Shown one piece after another: positions 1-8,520 of a stretch of 64,000 bases of DNA. Source of the DNA: Pseudomonadota bacterium (GTDB lineage Bacteria > Pseudomonadota > Alphaproteobacteria > Rhizobiales > Hyphomicrobiaceae). The position numbers and the translations under genes were made by a program. The first letter of the stretch is position 1, and each line of letters begins with the position of its first letter. The stretch lies in assembly GCA_023412805.1 (NCBI GenBank), contig JAEZRM010000081.1, positions 1 to 64,000 of the forward strand. Direction: 5' to 3'. The notes below the pieces were generated by a model. That model was not told the DNA's origin and did no database searches. It worked only from the letters and a program-made list of their open reading frames with translations.

Positions 1-7
1 ACCCTAA

Positions 8-36
8 CCCTCTCCCCGCCAGAGCGGGGAGAGGGG
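8..36. repeat. CCTCTCCCC/GGGGAGAGG hairpin repeat at gene end
   Basis: CCTCTCCCCGC and GCGGGGAGAGG pair as an 11-bp stem around a four-base loop. The hairpin sits just past the stop of the M81 gene, so it may end transcription, although no T-run follows. The same CTCTCCCC/GGGGAGAG core recurs at 17561-17588 and 26911-26935, and a related element lies at 3394-3466. It is therefore one copy of a dispersed intergenic repeat. Confidence 0.6.
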
Positions 37-50
37 ACAGGGGACAGGTT

Positions 51-1538
51 TCACTCCAGATCCAGCGGGTAGATCGGCCGCGGCACACGCTCGAACGGCA
101 GCTTGGTCAGATCGTTCGACATGACGCCGCCGCCCTCATCCACGATGATCACCTCCGACGCGATCGGCGCATAAGCCGCGCGGAAATGCTGCGATGACTT
201 GACCGCGATGAACGCCCGCTCGCTCGGCTCGATGCCGCCGGCACGGAAGAAATTACGATCGTAGTTCTGGAAGCGCTTCGAGTTGATGACAACCTCGACG
301 CCACCGATCTTGAATGTCGCCGTCGGCCCCATGGCGACGCCGACACCGCGCAGCATCGGTCCTTCGATGAGGAAATTGCCATCGCTCAAATGCGTGACCG
401 TGCCCGTCGCTTCGATCGGCGGGCTGAAGCGCTCGTCGATCTTGCCGCCGAGCTTTAACGTGATGGCCGCGCCGAGGCCGGCCTTGTGACACGCGGCGGC
501 GACCTCGGGATCGTAGAACGCCGCCATGGCTGCGTTCTCCAGCTTCGCATCGATCATGCCGCGCAGAAGCCCGGTCGACTCGCCGTATCCGCCACCACCG
601 GGATTGTCCGCCGCGTCCGAGAGCACCGCCGGCTTTCCGACACTGGCGACGGCTTTCGCGCGCGCCAGCGCATCCGCAACCGTGAAATACTTCACTGTTC
701 GGTAGTGTCGCGTTTCCCAGATATAATCCGCGAGGTCTTCGACATAAGCCTGGAAACGCGGATCATTGCCATCGCCGACAATCACTGCCGTCGGCCCCAC
801 TTCGGGAATATCCGCCCAGGCAAATCCGGCATTGATGGATGCCGAGAGCACACCCTTGTTCTCGGCCTTGATCTTCGCGCAGCGATCGAGCAACTCGGTC
901 ATTGGGCCAGGGCTCGTCGTGCGGCCGTGATCGGCGCCATCGATCATGGCGCGGCGCGCGAGATAGACCTTAGGCTTGATCTCACCATCGAGCGTCCGCT
1001 TGACGATCTCCACGGCCTCGGCGGCAATGTCGTACATATCGATGTGCGGATACGTCCGATAGCTCACGAGGATATCGGCATACTTCGCCATGGCCTGCGT
1101 GACGTTCGCGTGGAGATCGAGCGTTGCGGCGATGACCACGCCCGGACCGACCTTCGTGCGAATGCGTTCGAGCAGCGTCCCTTCGCCGTCGTCCGTGTGC
1201 TCGGCGACCATGGCGCCATGCAGATTGAGCAGGATGGCGTCGAGCTTGCCCGCCTTCTCGATATCGCCAAGAATAGCGCCGACGATGCTCTCGTAGCATT
1301 CCTTCGTCAGCTTGCCGGACGGCGTCGCATCGGCGGCGAGAGAAAGCACCGGCTCCCAGCCGTGCTTGGCGCAGCCATCGAGAAAAGCGGCGATCTCGGT
1401 ATTCGTGCCCTTGAAGAACGGCACGATCGCCTCGCCCACCTTGAACCCGCGCGCCTCGTAGGACTGAATGGTCGTCGGCTGGATCGAGAACGTGTTGGTC
1501 TCGTGCTTGAACCCGGCAATCAACACGCGCTTCGTCAT
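51..1538 (-). CDS. M81 family metallopeptidase (MlrC-like)
   Basis: A 495-residue protein matching the M81/MlrC family (microcystinase C type), whose members are zinc peptidases acting on linear or small peptides. HETNTF lies at residues 12-17, the conserved DLHAN motif at 141-145 and YPHID at 163-167; the last two are expected to supply metal ligands. No signal peptide is visible, so it should be cytoplasmic. The start is an ATG near the divergent aldo/keto reductase, so the two genes share a control region of about 130 bases. Family membership is clear. The substrate is unknown, because most M81 members outside microcystin degraders are uncharacterised and many lie beside peptide transporters, which is not the case here. 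Confidence 0.88.
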   Translation of the reverse strand: MTKRVLIAGFKHETNTFSIQPTTIQSYEARGFKVGEAIVPFFKGTNTEIAAFLDGCAKHGWEPVLSLAADATPSGKLTKECYESIVGAILGDIEKAGKLDAILLNLHGAMVAEHTDDGEGTLLERIRTKVGPGVVIAATLDLHANVTQAMAKYADILVSYRTYPHIDMYDIAAEAVEIVKRTLDGEIKPKVYLARRAMIDGADHGRTTSPGPMTELLDRCAKIKAENKGVLSASINAGFAWADIPEVGPTAVIVGDGNDPRFQAYVEDLADYIWETRHYRTVKYFTVADALARAKAVASVGKPAVLSDAADNPGGGGYGESTGLLRGMIDAKLENAAMAAFYDPEVAAACHKAGLGAAITLKLGGKIDERFSPPIEATGTVTHLSDGNFLIEGPMLRGVGVAMGPTATFKIGGVEVVINSKRFQNYDRNFFRAGGIEPSERAFIAVKSSQHFRAAYAPIASEVIIVDEGGGVMSNDLTKLPFERVPRPIYPLDLE

Positions 1539-1667
1539 CTACACTCTCCCGGCTTCTGGCCATCATGTCAGCTTGGTGAGATGCATGGTTCCATGAAAAG
1601 TGCGATGGTGTCACGCAACGCGTCGGCACGGCTGGGCCGCGCGATCCACATGACGAGGAGACGACCT

Positions 1668-2501
1668 ATGCGACGCGTCACACTCAGAGGCGGCGAGACC
1701 ATTCCGCAGCTCGGTCTCGGCACGTGGCACATGGGCGAGCAGAGGAGTCAGCGCGCCGCGGAAGCCGACGCCCTGAAGCTCGGCCTCGATCTCGGCATGA
1801 CGCTCATCGACACGGCCGAAATGTACGGTGAGGGCGGCGCCGAGGATGTCGTGGCCGAAGCCGTCAAGGGGCGCCGCGACGAAGCTTTCATCGTCTCGAA
1901 GGTCTATCCGCACAATGCTTCGAAGTCAGGCGCGATCGCCGCCTGCGAACGCAGTCTCAAGCGCCTCCAGACGGACCGCATCGATCTCTATCTGTTGCAC
2001 TGGCGTGGATCGTATCCGCTCGCCGAAACGGTCGGTGCCTTCGAGCGCCTCAAGGCCGATGGCAAGATCCGTCACTGGGGCGTTTCCAACCTCGATCCCG
2101 ACGACCTCGATGAGCTGGCCGGCGTTCCGAACGGCAAGAACTGCGTGTCTGATCAGGTGCTCTATCATCTCGGATCGCGCGGAATCGACTTCGATCTCAT
2201 CAAGCAGTGCGCCGATGAGAAAATCATGGTCATGGCCTATTCGCCGCTCGGCCAGGGCCGTATTCTGCGCAATGCCGCCCTCGCCAAGATCGCCACGCGC
2301 CATGGCGTGAGCCCGGCCGCAATCGCCCTCGCGTGGACTATGCGTCATCCGCATGTCGTCGCCATTCCGAAAGCTTCGCGGCCGGAGCACGTGCGCGAGA
2401 ACCTCGTCGCAGCGGATCTCACGCTGACGACGGAAGATCTCGCCGAGCTCGACACGGCCTTTCCGCCGCCGAAACGCGCGACCCCGCTCGGAATGCTCTG
2501 A
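1668..2501 (+). CDS. Aldo/keto reductase
   Basis: A 277-residue NADPH-dependent oxidoreductase with the TIM-barrel aldo/keto reductase fold. The catalytic tetrad is visible: Asp48 and Tyr53 in IDTAEMYG, Lys78 in SKV and His111 in LLHW. The start at 1668 was chosen because GAGGAG stands eight bases upstream and the barrel begins at once with TLRGGETIPQLGLGTW; the same frame is open far upstream but only as the antisense shadow of the M81 gene. The MBL hydrolase follows 66 bases later, so co-transcription is possible. The substrate is not predictable beyond a carbonyl compound. Confidence 0.9.
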   Translation: MRRVTLRGGETIPQLGLGTWHMGEQRSQRAAEADALKLGLDLGMTLIDTAEMYGEGGAEDVVAEAVKGRRDEAFIVSKVYPHNASKSGAIAACERSLKRLQTDRIDLYLLHWRGSYPLAETVGAFERLKADGKIRHWGVSNLDPDDLDELAGVPNGKNCVSDQVLYHLGSRGIDFDLIKQCADEKIMVMAYSPLGQGRILRNAALAKIATRHGVSPAAIALAWTMRHPHVVAIPKASRPEHVRENLVAADLTLTTEDLAELDTAFPPPKRATPLGML

Positions 2502-2567
2502 GGGCTGCACTCGGCAACCGTTTCGGCTATGCAGGGGGCCAGAACCCACGTCCGGAAGGGAAAGTCC

Positions 2568-3221
2568 ATGAGCGCCGCCCCCGAAGACCGCCTGAAAGCC
2601 GCCATCGTCCATGTCACACCCTTCGAGCAGAACTGCACGCTCATCTGGGACGAAGCGACGAAGCGCGGTGCCGTGGTCGACCCGGGCGGAGATGTGCCGC
2701 AGATCGAAGCGGCGATCGCGCAAGTCGGCCTGATGGTCGAGAAGATCGTCCTCACGCACGGCCATCTCGATCATGTCGGCGGCGCTGTCGAGCTCAAGGA
2801 GAAGCTCGGCGTCCAGATCGAGGGACCGCATATCGCGGACAAGTTCCTCATGGAGGGTGTCGAGGATCAGGCGGCGCGATACGGCCTCTCAGGCCTGCGC
2901 AACGCGACCTCCGACCGCTGGATGGAAGAAGGGCAGACACTCACGATCGGCGGGCACGACTTCGAGATCTTCCATTGCCCCGGCCACTCGCCCGGCTCAC
3001 TCGTCTATGTGAACCGTCCGAACCGCTTCGCCCTGGTCGGCGACGTGATCTTTCGCGGCTCGATCGGGCGCACGGACTTCCCCTATGGCGATCACGACGC
3101 CCTGATCAACGCCATCAAGACCAAGCTCCTCCCCCTCGGCGACGAGATCGCCTTCATCTGCGGCCACGGCCCCATGGGCCAGTTCGGTATGGAGCGGGAA
3201 AGTAATCCTTTTCTTGTATAG
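2568..3221 (+). CDS. MBL-fold metallo-hydrolase (glyoxalase II-like)
   Basis: A 217-residue metallo-beta-lactamase-fold hydrolase. The metal-binding THGHLDH motif is at residues 63-69, followed by CPGHSPGS, GDVIFRGSIGRTD and a C-terminal CGHGP, the arrangement of the short glyoxalase-II-like (YcbL type) subgroup that hydrolyses thioesters or related compounds. The start at 2568 follows GGAAGGG; an in-frame ATG at 2529 would add 13 residues not typical of the family. It is probably co-transcribed with the aldo/keto reductase, which would fit handling of reactive carbonyls, but that link is inference. Confidence 0.87.
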   Translation: MSAAPEDRLKAAIVHVTPFEQNCTLIWDEATKRGAVVDPGGDVPQIEAAIAQVGLMVEKIVLTHGHLDHVGGAVELKEKLGVQIEGPHIADKFLMEGVEDQAARYGLSGLRNATSDRWMEEGQTLTIGGHDFEIFHCPGHSPGSLVYVNRPNRFALVGDVIFRGSIGRTDFPYGDHDALINAIKTKLLPLGDEIAFICGHGPMGQFGMERESNPFLV

Positions 3222-3560
3222 CCGCGGGCTGCTGGAAAGGGGCGCTTCGCAACCAAGCCGTGGTGCTATGCCCGCGGCGGCCGTGCAGCGACCCTATCCA
3301 TGGGTTCGCGGGCTGGTCTATTTTTTTCTAGGACGGCCTACCGGCCGGCGCGGGGGGGCGCCCCGGCGGCATACGCAAACGTTGGTAAGTGGCGCCGCCC
3401 CTCATCCTAACCTTCTCGTCGCGCCAGAGGCGCGCTTGCAGCGCGACAAGCACGGGGAGAAGGGACTGGGTAGCACTCGCGGCGAACTTCTCGCGCGAAC
3501 CGCCCGAACGCGCTATGCCTTCCGGCAACAAACAGGAAACGTACCCATACGAGGCCGCAC
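3222..3560. other. Intergenic region with palindromes and a repeat copy
   Basis: No gene is supported in these 339 bases. There is a T-run at about 3321-3327, then a strongly GC-skewed palindromic patch (GGCCGGCGCGGGGGGGCGCC and flanks, about 3350-3371). The segment 3394-3466 is nearly identical to 26978-27050 and belongs to the dispersed repeat family described there. The end of the region must carry the start signals of the acyl-CoA dehydrogenase gene. Confidence 0.6.
3394..3466. repeat. Dispersed intergenic repeat, copy C
   Basis: This copy starts GCCGCCCCTCATCC, passes through the inverted pair GTCGCGC/GCGCGAC around CAGAGGCGCGCTTGCA, and ends ACGGGGAGAAGGG. Apart from a few substitutions it equals 26978-27050; the start and end are also shared with 17630-17680. 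High identity in non-coding DNA at separate loci marks a mobile or structured repeat. No open reading frame is carried. Confidence 0.7.
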
Positions 3561-4712
3561 ATGCATTTCGCCCTGACTGAAGAGCAGCAGGCCATCCAGG
3601 AAACGGCGCTCGCCTTCGCCCGCGAGCGGATCGCACCCGACGCCGACAAATGGGACGAGACCTCGCACTTTCCCGTCGATGTGATCCGCGAGACGGCGGC
3701 CCTCGGCATGGCAGCGATATACGTGCCCGAGGACAAGGGCGGCACCGGCCTCTCGCGCCTGGACGGCGCGCTAATCATGGAAGCACTGGCCACCGGCTGC
3801 CCGGCGATCTCGGCCTACATCTCGATCCACAACATGGTGGCGTGGATGATCTCGAAGGCCGGCACGCCCGAGCAGATCGAACGCTGGATGCCCAAGCTCG
3901 CCTCCATGGAATGGCTCGCGAGCTATTGCCTCACGGAGCCCGGCGCGGGCTCGGATGCGGCCGCACTGAAGACGCGCGCGGAGAAGTCCGGCGATCACTA
4001 CATCCTCAATGGCACGAAGCAGTTCATCTCCGGCGCCGGCGCGACCGACTTCTATTTCGTCTTTGCGCGCACGGGCGACGCCAGCCCGAACGGCGTTTCA
4101 GCCTTCGCCATCGAGAAGGGCGCACCCGGTCTCTCCTTCGGTGCCAACGAGCGCAAGATGGGATGGAACGCGCAGCCGACGGCCCAGGTCATCATGGAGA
4201 ACGTCAAGGTTCCGGCGGCAAATCTCGTCGGCGGTGTCGAGGGTCAGGGCTTCCGTCTCGCCATGTCCGGTCTCGATGGTGGACGCATCAACATCGGCGC
4301 CTGCTCGCTGGGCGCGGCCTGGACGGCCCTCGACAAGGCCAAAGCCTACGTCTTCGAGCGGCGTGCCTTCGGCAAGCACATCGGCGAATTCCAGGCCCTT
4401 CAGTTCAAGATCGCCGACATGGCAACCGACCTCGAGGCCTCTCGCCTCATGATCTATCGCGCCGCAGACTCGCTCGATCGTGCCGACCCGCAGGCCTCCA
4501 TGCACTCCGCCATGGCCAAGCGCTACGCGACCGACCTCGGCTTCAAGGTCTGCAACGAGGCGCTGCAGCTCCACGGCGGCTATGGCTATCTGAAAGATTA
4601 CGGCCTCGAGAAACTCGTTCGCGATTTGCGCGTTCACCAGATCCTGGAAGGCACAAACGAGATTATGCGTGTCGTCATATCGCGCAAGGTCCTTGGGGGT
4701 AATCGCGGGTGA
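3561..4712 (+). CDS. Acyl-CoA dehydrogenase, isobutyryl-CoA dehydrogenase-like
   Basis: A 383-residue FAD enzyme that introduces the 2,3-double bond into acyl-CoA thioesters and passes electrons to ETF. The FAD-contact motif YCLTEPGAGSD lies at 122-132, the C-terminal LQLHGGYGY at 336-344 and the catalytic base is Glu363 in LEGTNE, the usual position for short-chain members. Sequence style (EEQQAIQETALAFARERIAP, FISGAGATDFYFVFARTG) is closest to the isobutyryl-CoA dehydrogenase (ACAD8) branch, which suggests valine breakdown. The usual partners (methylmalonate-semialdehyde and 3-hydroxyisobutyrate dehydrogenases) are not in this window; an enoyl-CoA hydratase lies 18 kb away. Full length, no defects seen. 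Confidence 0.9.
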   Translation: MHFALTEEQQAIQETALAFARERIAPDADKWDETSHFPVDVIRETAALGMAAIYVPEDKGGTGLSRLDGALIMEALATGCPAISAYISIHNMVAWMISKAGTPEQIERWMPKLASMEWLASYCLTEPGAGSDAAALKTRAEKSGDHYILNGTKQFISGAGATDFYFVFARTGDASPNGVSAFAIEKGAPGLSFGANERKMGWNAQPTAQVIMENVKVPAANLVGGVEGQGFRLAMSGLDGGRINIGACSLGAAWTALDKAKAYVFERRAFGKHIGEFQALQFKIADMATDLEASRLMIYRAADSLDRADPQASMHSAMAKRYATDLGFKVCNEALQLHGGYGYLKDYGLEKLVRDLRVHQILEGTNEIMRVVISRKVLGGNRG

Positions 4713-4791
4713 GCTCGTCCGAGCGGCATTCGCAGAATCGCCGCATGCGTATGCTTCAGGTCTCCAAAATCGAGCCCGCGCAAGGACCCGC

Positions 4792-5499
4792 ATGTCTCAA
4801 AGTTCAACCGACACGGCGCGCGACGTAGCCTTCGCCCCTATAGCGCGCATTCTGTCCGCTCCGCGTGACCGCCCGTTCGTCGTCGCCCAGCTTGGCCAGT
4901 CCCTCGACGGGCGCATTGCCATCGAGAGCGGCGAGAGCAAATGGATCAATGGCCAGGCTGCGCTCGTTCACGTGCACCGCGTGCGCGCCGCCGTCGATGC
5001 GGTCGTGGTCGGCGTCGGCACAGTCGCCGCAGATGACCCTCATCTCAACGTCCGCCATGTCGCAGGCCGCAATCCCGCGCGCGTAATCATCGATCCCCAT
5101 GGGCGATTGCCCGAGACCGCGCGCTGCCTTCACGGTGATGACGGCTGCCGGCGCGTTGTCGTGCGGGCCGTCGCTGCGCCGCTTCCCGCGGGTGTCGAGG
5201 AAGTGCGCCTTCAAAGCGAGAACGGCCGCTTGTCACCGACTTCCATAGTCGATGAGCTTTACAAGCTGGGGCTCTGCTCCATGCTCATCGAGGGCGGAGC
5301 ACACACAGTTTCTGCGTTTCTTTCAGCCGGCGCACTCGATCGCTTGCACGTCTTGGTCGCGCCTGTCATCCTCGGATCGGGCAAACCCGGGCTACAATTG
5401 CCGCCTATCGCGCGTCTCTCCGATGCGCGACGCCCGAACGCCGACGTCCACGTGCTGGATGACGGTGACGTGCTGTTCGATTGCGACCTGAGATCCTGA
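4792..5499 (+). CDS. RibD C-terminal-type reductase (pyrimidine/pterin reductase fold)
   Basis: A 235-residue single-domain protein of the RibD_C family, the DHFR-like fold that in RibD reduces the ribosylamino-pyrimidine of riboflavin synthesis with NADPH. The family signature AQLGQSLDGRIA is at 33-43 and GTVAADDPHLNVR at 76-88; LIEGGAHTVSAFL near the C-terminus is the second conserved block. The deaminase domain of a true RibD is absent, so this is a stand-alone reductase. The start at 4792 follows CAAGGA; the open frame upstream overlaps the dehydrogenase gene. It lies one cytochrome gene away from a QueD-like, GT4 and methyltransferase group, which suggests a pterin- or pyrimidine-derived product rather than riboflavin itself (inference). 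Confidence 0.85.
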   Translation: MSQSSTDTARDVAFAPIARILSAPRDRPFVVAQLGQSLDGRIAIESGESKWINGQAALVHVHRVRAAVDAVVVGVGTVAADDPHLNVRHVAGRNPARVIIDPHGRLPETARCLHGDDGCRRVVVRAVAAPLPAGVEEVRLQSENGRLSPTSIVDELYKLGLCSMLIEGGAHTVSAFLSAGALDRLHVLVAPVILGSGKPGLQLPPIARLSDARRPNADVHVLDDGDVLFDCDLRS

Positions 5500-5529
5500 A
5501 TGGGGTCTCTTCAATCAGGGGCCTCGATC

Positions 5530-6090
5530 ATGGAAGCACGACGCAGCTATTCGCCGCTTCAGCGTACATTGCACTGGATCATCGCCCTCGGCGTGATCGT
5601 GATGATTCCCGTGGGGATCTACATGGTCAATCGCGGGGTCTGGTCGAACTTCGACGCACTGACGAACACACTCTATAGCTGGCACAAGTTCATTGGCTTC
5701 TGCCTGCTCTGGCTGATTATCCTGCGTGTCATCGTCAGGCTCACGCGTGGCGCACCGCCGCCGGAGCCGATCCATCCCGTTCTGCAATTCGGTGCCAACG
5801 TCTCGCACTTTGCCTTGTACGCACTGCTCGTGATCGTTCCCATTCTCGGCTGGACGGGTGTGTCGGCCTACGGTGCGCGCGGCACGCCGTTCGGTTTCGA
5901 GCTGCCGGAGATCATCGCGCAGAACGGCCCACTCGGCGAGACGATCCTCGCCTATCACGGTTGGGCGGCGATGCTGCTCGGCCTCATCGCGCTCACGCAT
6001 ATCGGCGCGGCACTCATGCACCGCTTCATCCTGAAGGATGGTGTCTTCGCACGCATGTGGCCGGGCGCCGGCGGCAAGGGCGAGGCTTGA
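5530..6090 (+). CDS. Cytochrome b561 family protein
   Basis: A 186-residue membrane protein with four hydrophobic segments: HWIIALGVIVMIPVGIYMV, the FIGFCLLWLIILRVIVRL stretch, the FALYALLVIVPILGWTGV stretch and the helix after YHGWAAMLLG. Conserved histidines for two b-type hemes are visible (LHWIIAL, WHKFIGF, VSHFALY, YHGWAAM, THIGAALMH). The family transfers electrons between quinol and periplasmic or peptide-linked acceptors. The start is given at ATG 5530; an ATG at 5500 directly after the preceding stop would add 10 residues and cannot be excluded. It is closely spaced to the RibD-like gene and convergent with the methyltransferase gene, leaving only three bases between their ends. Confidence 0.85.
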   Translation: MEARRSYSPLQRTLHWIIALGVIVMIPVGIYMVNRGVWSNFDALTNTLYSWHKFIGFCLLWLIILRVIVRLTRGAPPPEPIHPVLQFGANVSHFALYALLVIVPILGWTGVSAYGARGTPFGFELPEIIAQNGPLGETILAYHGWAAMLLGLIALTHIGAALMHRFILKDGVFARMWPGAGGKGEA

Positions 6091-6093
6091 CGA

Positions 6094-6930
6094 TTACGCT
6101 GGCGGCAGCGCGAGCGTGTCCGTGTGCCCGACGACCGACGCAGTCCGGCGCACTGCCAGCCAATCGGCAATCACGTCCGGCGGCACGCGGCCAATCTCCG
6201 CAACGGCACCTGCAAAGCCGTCCGCCAGCATATTGATGAGCGTCTGCTCGGAGGCATCGATACGCCAAGGGCTCGGCGCTTCCTGCACCACATAGCCCCG
6301 GCCGCGAAAAGCCAGAGCCAGCGCCTCGGGCGCAGCAGGCCCGGCCGCACTGCCAAAGCCCTTGTCCGTCGCTTGATGCAGATTGAAGGCTGCGGTCATC
6401 TCCGCATCGGCCGGATGCGCCGGGCTCCACGTCTGCACGCCATCGTAGGTCAGCACGGTGTAAAAGGCCGCGCCCTCGGCGGCCACCGCACGCGCCGTAC
6501 GCCGGATGAAATCCGTCGAGCAGAGATCGAACAGCGCCGATGCCGTCACCAGATCCGGCTGGCCACCGATGACCGTTTCGAGATCCTGCATGAGATCGGC
6601 CTGCCGAAAGCGGACCGAGATCGCGCGGCCATCCTTCTTGAGCTTCAACGCTTCCCCGTTCTCCGCAGCCTCGTCGGCCCATGAAACGAGCTCCCCGCGC
6701 GCTGCCTCGAGCAGCAAGGGGTCGTAATCGACGAGCGTCCACGACTGCACCGGACCGAGAACCGGCGCCGTCGAACGGATGTTGGAGCCAGTACCGCAGC
6801 CGAGATCGACAACCTCGATCTCATCGCTTGCAGCAAGATGGGCTGCGAGCGCGGTGAGCAACCCCGGGTCGCGGGCACGCACATCCGCCGGTTCGCGCAG
6901 CGCCAACCATTCGGGCGAGAAGCCGCTCAT
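6094..6930 (-). CDS. Class I SAM-dependent methyltransferase
   Basis: A 278-residue protein with a Rossmann-type methyltransferase core. The SAM-binding glycine motif VVDLGCGTGSN is at residues 40-50 and an acidic residue ending the second strand follows in WTLVDYDP. FDLCSTDFI and TVLTYDGVQTW are later conserved-looking blocks. Its start codon overlaps the stop of the glycosyltransferase gene (ATGA), so the two are translationally coupled and should act in one pathway. No membrane segment or signal is seen. The acceptor is not known; in this setting a glycosylated small molecule made with the QueD-like protein is a reasonable guess. Confidence 0.85.
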   Translation of the reverse strand: MSGFSPEWLALREPADVRARDPGLLTALAAHLAASDEIEVVDLGCGTGSNIRSTAPVLGPVQSWTLVDYDPLLLEAARGELVSWADEAAENGEALKLKKDGRAISVRFRQADLMQDLETVIGGQPDLVTASALFDLCSTDFIRRTARAVAAEGAAFYTVLTYDGVQTWSPAHPADAEMTAAFNLHQATDKGFGSAAGPAAPEALALAFRGRGYVVQEAPSPWRIDASEQTLINMLADGFAGAVAEIGRVPPDVIADWLAVRRTASVVGHTDTLALPPA

Positions 6931-7985
6931 TTCCGGGCCTCCTTGAGTACTTCGGCGATCTTCGCCGCGGTGTCGGACCAGCGCGGCAGCTTCTGGCCAG
7001 CGGACCAGGCCGCATCGGCGAGTGTCTTGCGCAGGTTGATGTCGTCGATGAGGCGACGCAATGCTTTCTGCAAAGCCTGCGCATCGCCGGGCGGTACTTT
7101 CAATGCAGCGTCATCGGGCGCGGTTTCGGCGGCCGCACCGCCCGTCGTCGTCACGATCGGCAGTCCGCAAGCCAGCGCTTCGGCGAGCACCATGCCATAA
7201 CCCTCGTAGTGCGACGCAAGAACGAAAATGTCGGCCGCATCATAGCAGCCATCCAGCTCGGTGCGCGACTTCGGACCGGTAACGTCGATACGCTCCGCAA
7301 GTCCGCTCTGCCGGATCTGGGCGCGAAGGGCGTCGACCGTCGGCGGACTGCGATCGATTGCGCCGACAATATGGAGCCTCCAATCCGAATCGTGCTTCAG
7401 CGCATCCATCGCAAGCGCCTCGACCAGAACGTCGTAGCCCTTGCGCGGCACAATCGAGCCGACGGTCAGCAATGCTAATGCTTCGCCCCTACTGCCCTGT
7501 GCCCGTTGCGCAGGCTCCGTCCCAGGTTCGGCAACCGTGATGAGGTCCTCCGGTACGCCGAAATCCGCGACCAGCGTGCGCGCTGTCAGCGGGCTCGTCA
7601 CGACGACGCGACGTGCCATGGCCAACGCTTGAGTTTCGAGCGCGCGCAAAGTCTCCGCACGCGCGGGCGGGACACCGGCTTCGAGGCAGAGCGGATGGTG
7701 CACCAGCGCGACGATCCGCCGATCGAAGCGCTCGATCAGTGCGCTCGGCATTGCGCCATAAGCCAACCCGTCGACCAGGAGCACCGCATCGCGCGGCGTG
7801 TTCGATATCTGCTCGGCAGTGCGCGCGAGCTCCGCCCCGGATGGATCGGGATAACCGCCCGGAAGTGCGAGATGCGCGATCTCGATGCCGGTTTCCGGCA
7901 GGCGTGCCAACACTTCCCGATCATAGGCATAGCCACCGGTCGGCAGCGTGATGTCTCCGGGAATAGCAAAAACTGCCGTGACCAT
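6927..7985 (-). CDS. Glycosyltransferase family 4 protein
   Basis: A 352-residue retaining GT-B glycosyltransferase. The donor-binding C-terminal domain carries LLTVGSIVPRKGYDVLVEAL and the EX7E motif in HYEGYGMVLAEALACGLPIV; VDGLAYG and ALVHHPLCLE lie in the N-terminal acceptor domain. ATG 7985 is used because the protein begins TAVFAIPGDITLPTGGY, the family-like start; an upstream in-frame start at 8030 would crowd the QueD-like gene. It sits 49 bases after the QueD-like gene and overlaps the methyltransferase by four bases. A lone GT4 in such a group, with no polysaccharide genes nearby, points to glycosylation of a small molecule. Confidence 0.87.
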   Translation of the reverse strand: MVTAVFAIPGDITLPTGGYAYDREVLARLPETGIEIAHLALPGGYPDPSGAELARTAEQISNTPRDAVLLVDGLAYGAMPSALIERFDRRIVALVHHPLCLEAGVPPARAETLRALETQALAMARRVVVTSPLTARTLVADFGVPEDLITVAEPGTEPAQRAQGSRGEALALLTVGSIVPRKGYDVLVEALAMDALKHDSDWRLHIVGAIDRSPPTVDALRAQIRQSGLAERIDVTGPKSRTELDGCYDAADIFVLASHYEGYGMVLAEALACGLPIVTTTGGAAAETAPDDAALKVPPGDAQALQKALRRLIDDINLRKTLADAAWSAGQKLPRWSDTAAKIAEVLKEARK

Positions 7986-8034
7986 CGTCTCAGCCGACCG
8001 CTCCGCTCGACCTGATGCGCTCAAACCCAATCAC

Positions 8035-8433
8035 TCATACCGGGCCTTCGAACCATGCCCGTGCGAGGTCGGTCTCGTGCAGCGTGACGCGTACCTTTGC
8101 GAGGCCCTTGCCATCGGCGCCGAGCGCGCCTGACTTCGCCGCCGCAACAACGGCATCGAATATATGCCGGCAGAGAAACTCGGTCGTCGTCAGCTTGCCC
8201 TTGAAGGCCGCGATGTCGTCGAGGTTCTTGTAGGCGAGGGGCTTAAGCGTCTTGCCGAGCACATCGAGCGCAGCGCCGATATCGACGACGACATTCTGCG
8301 CCGTGAGCTCCTCGCGGTAGAATGCAACGTCGACGACAAAAGTCGCACCGTGCATGTGTTGGGCCGGTCCGAAGAAAGGATCGGGCAGGCTGTGGGCGAT
8401 CATGATGCGATCGCGCACTTCGACGGCATACAT
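8035..8433 (-). CDS. 6-pyruvoyl-tetrahydropterin synthase/QueD-like protein lacking catalytic Cys and His
   Basis: A 132-residue T-fold protein of the PTPS/QueD family. The zinc-binding histidines are kept: His14 in IAHSLP and His26 and His28 in QHMHG. The segment between them (DPFFGPA) has no cysteine, although the catalytic Cys of QueD and PTPS belongs there. The LDH motif reads LDD, so the catalytic His is replaced by Asp. TTTEF and the substrate-anchoring Glu in LHETD are present. The start at 8433 follows family length; the open frame runs further upstream. Retained metal and pterin-binding residues with an altered catalytic set suggest a pterin-like substrate and a different reaction. 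It is the first gene of a unit with a GT4 and a methyltransferase. Confidence 0.82.
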   Translation of the reverse strand: MYAVEVRDRIMIAHSLPDPFFGPAQHMHGATFVVDVAFYREELTAQNVVVDIGAALDVLGKTLKPLAYKNLDDIAAFKGKLTTTEFLCRHIFDAVVAAAKSGALGADGKGLAKVRVTLHETDLARAWFEGPV

Positions 8434-8520
8434 CGTGCGACTCCATTCCAGGCTGACAAAGTTGAACGCGGATCGTGCACGCGGCGTTCCGCGCCGCGGC
8501 AAGCCGCTCAGTGGTGTAAC

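Noticed and set aside
486..1667. Long open frame upstream of the aldo/keto reductase, in the same frame
   Set aside because: It is antisense to the M81 gene and has no family resemblance; the reductase has its own ribosome site and start at 1668.
2333..3205. 290-codon plus-strand frame across the reductase end and MBL gene
   Set aside because: Arg/Pro/His-rich out-of-frame shadow of two clear genes.
3214..3576. 120-codon frame between the MBL and acyl-CoA dehydrogenase genes
   Set aside because: It covers the repeat copy and the GC-rich palindrome; composition is non-coding.
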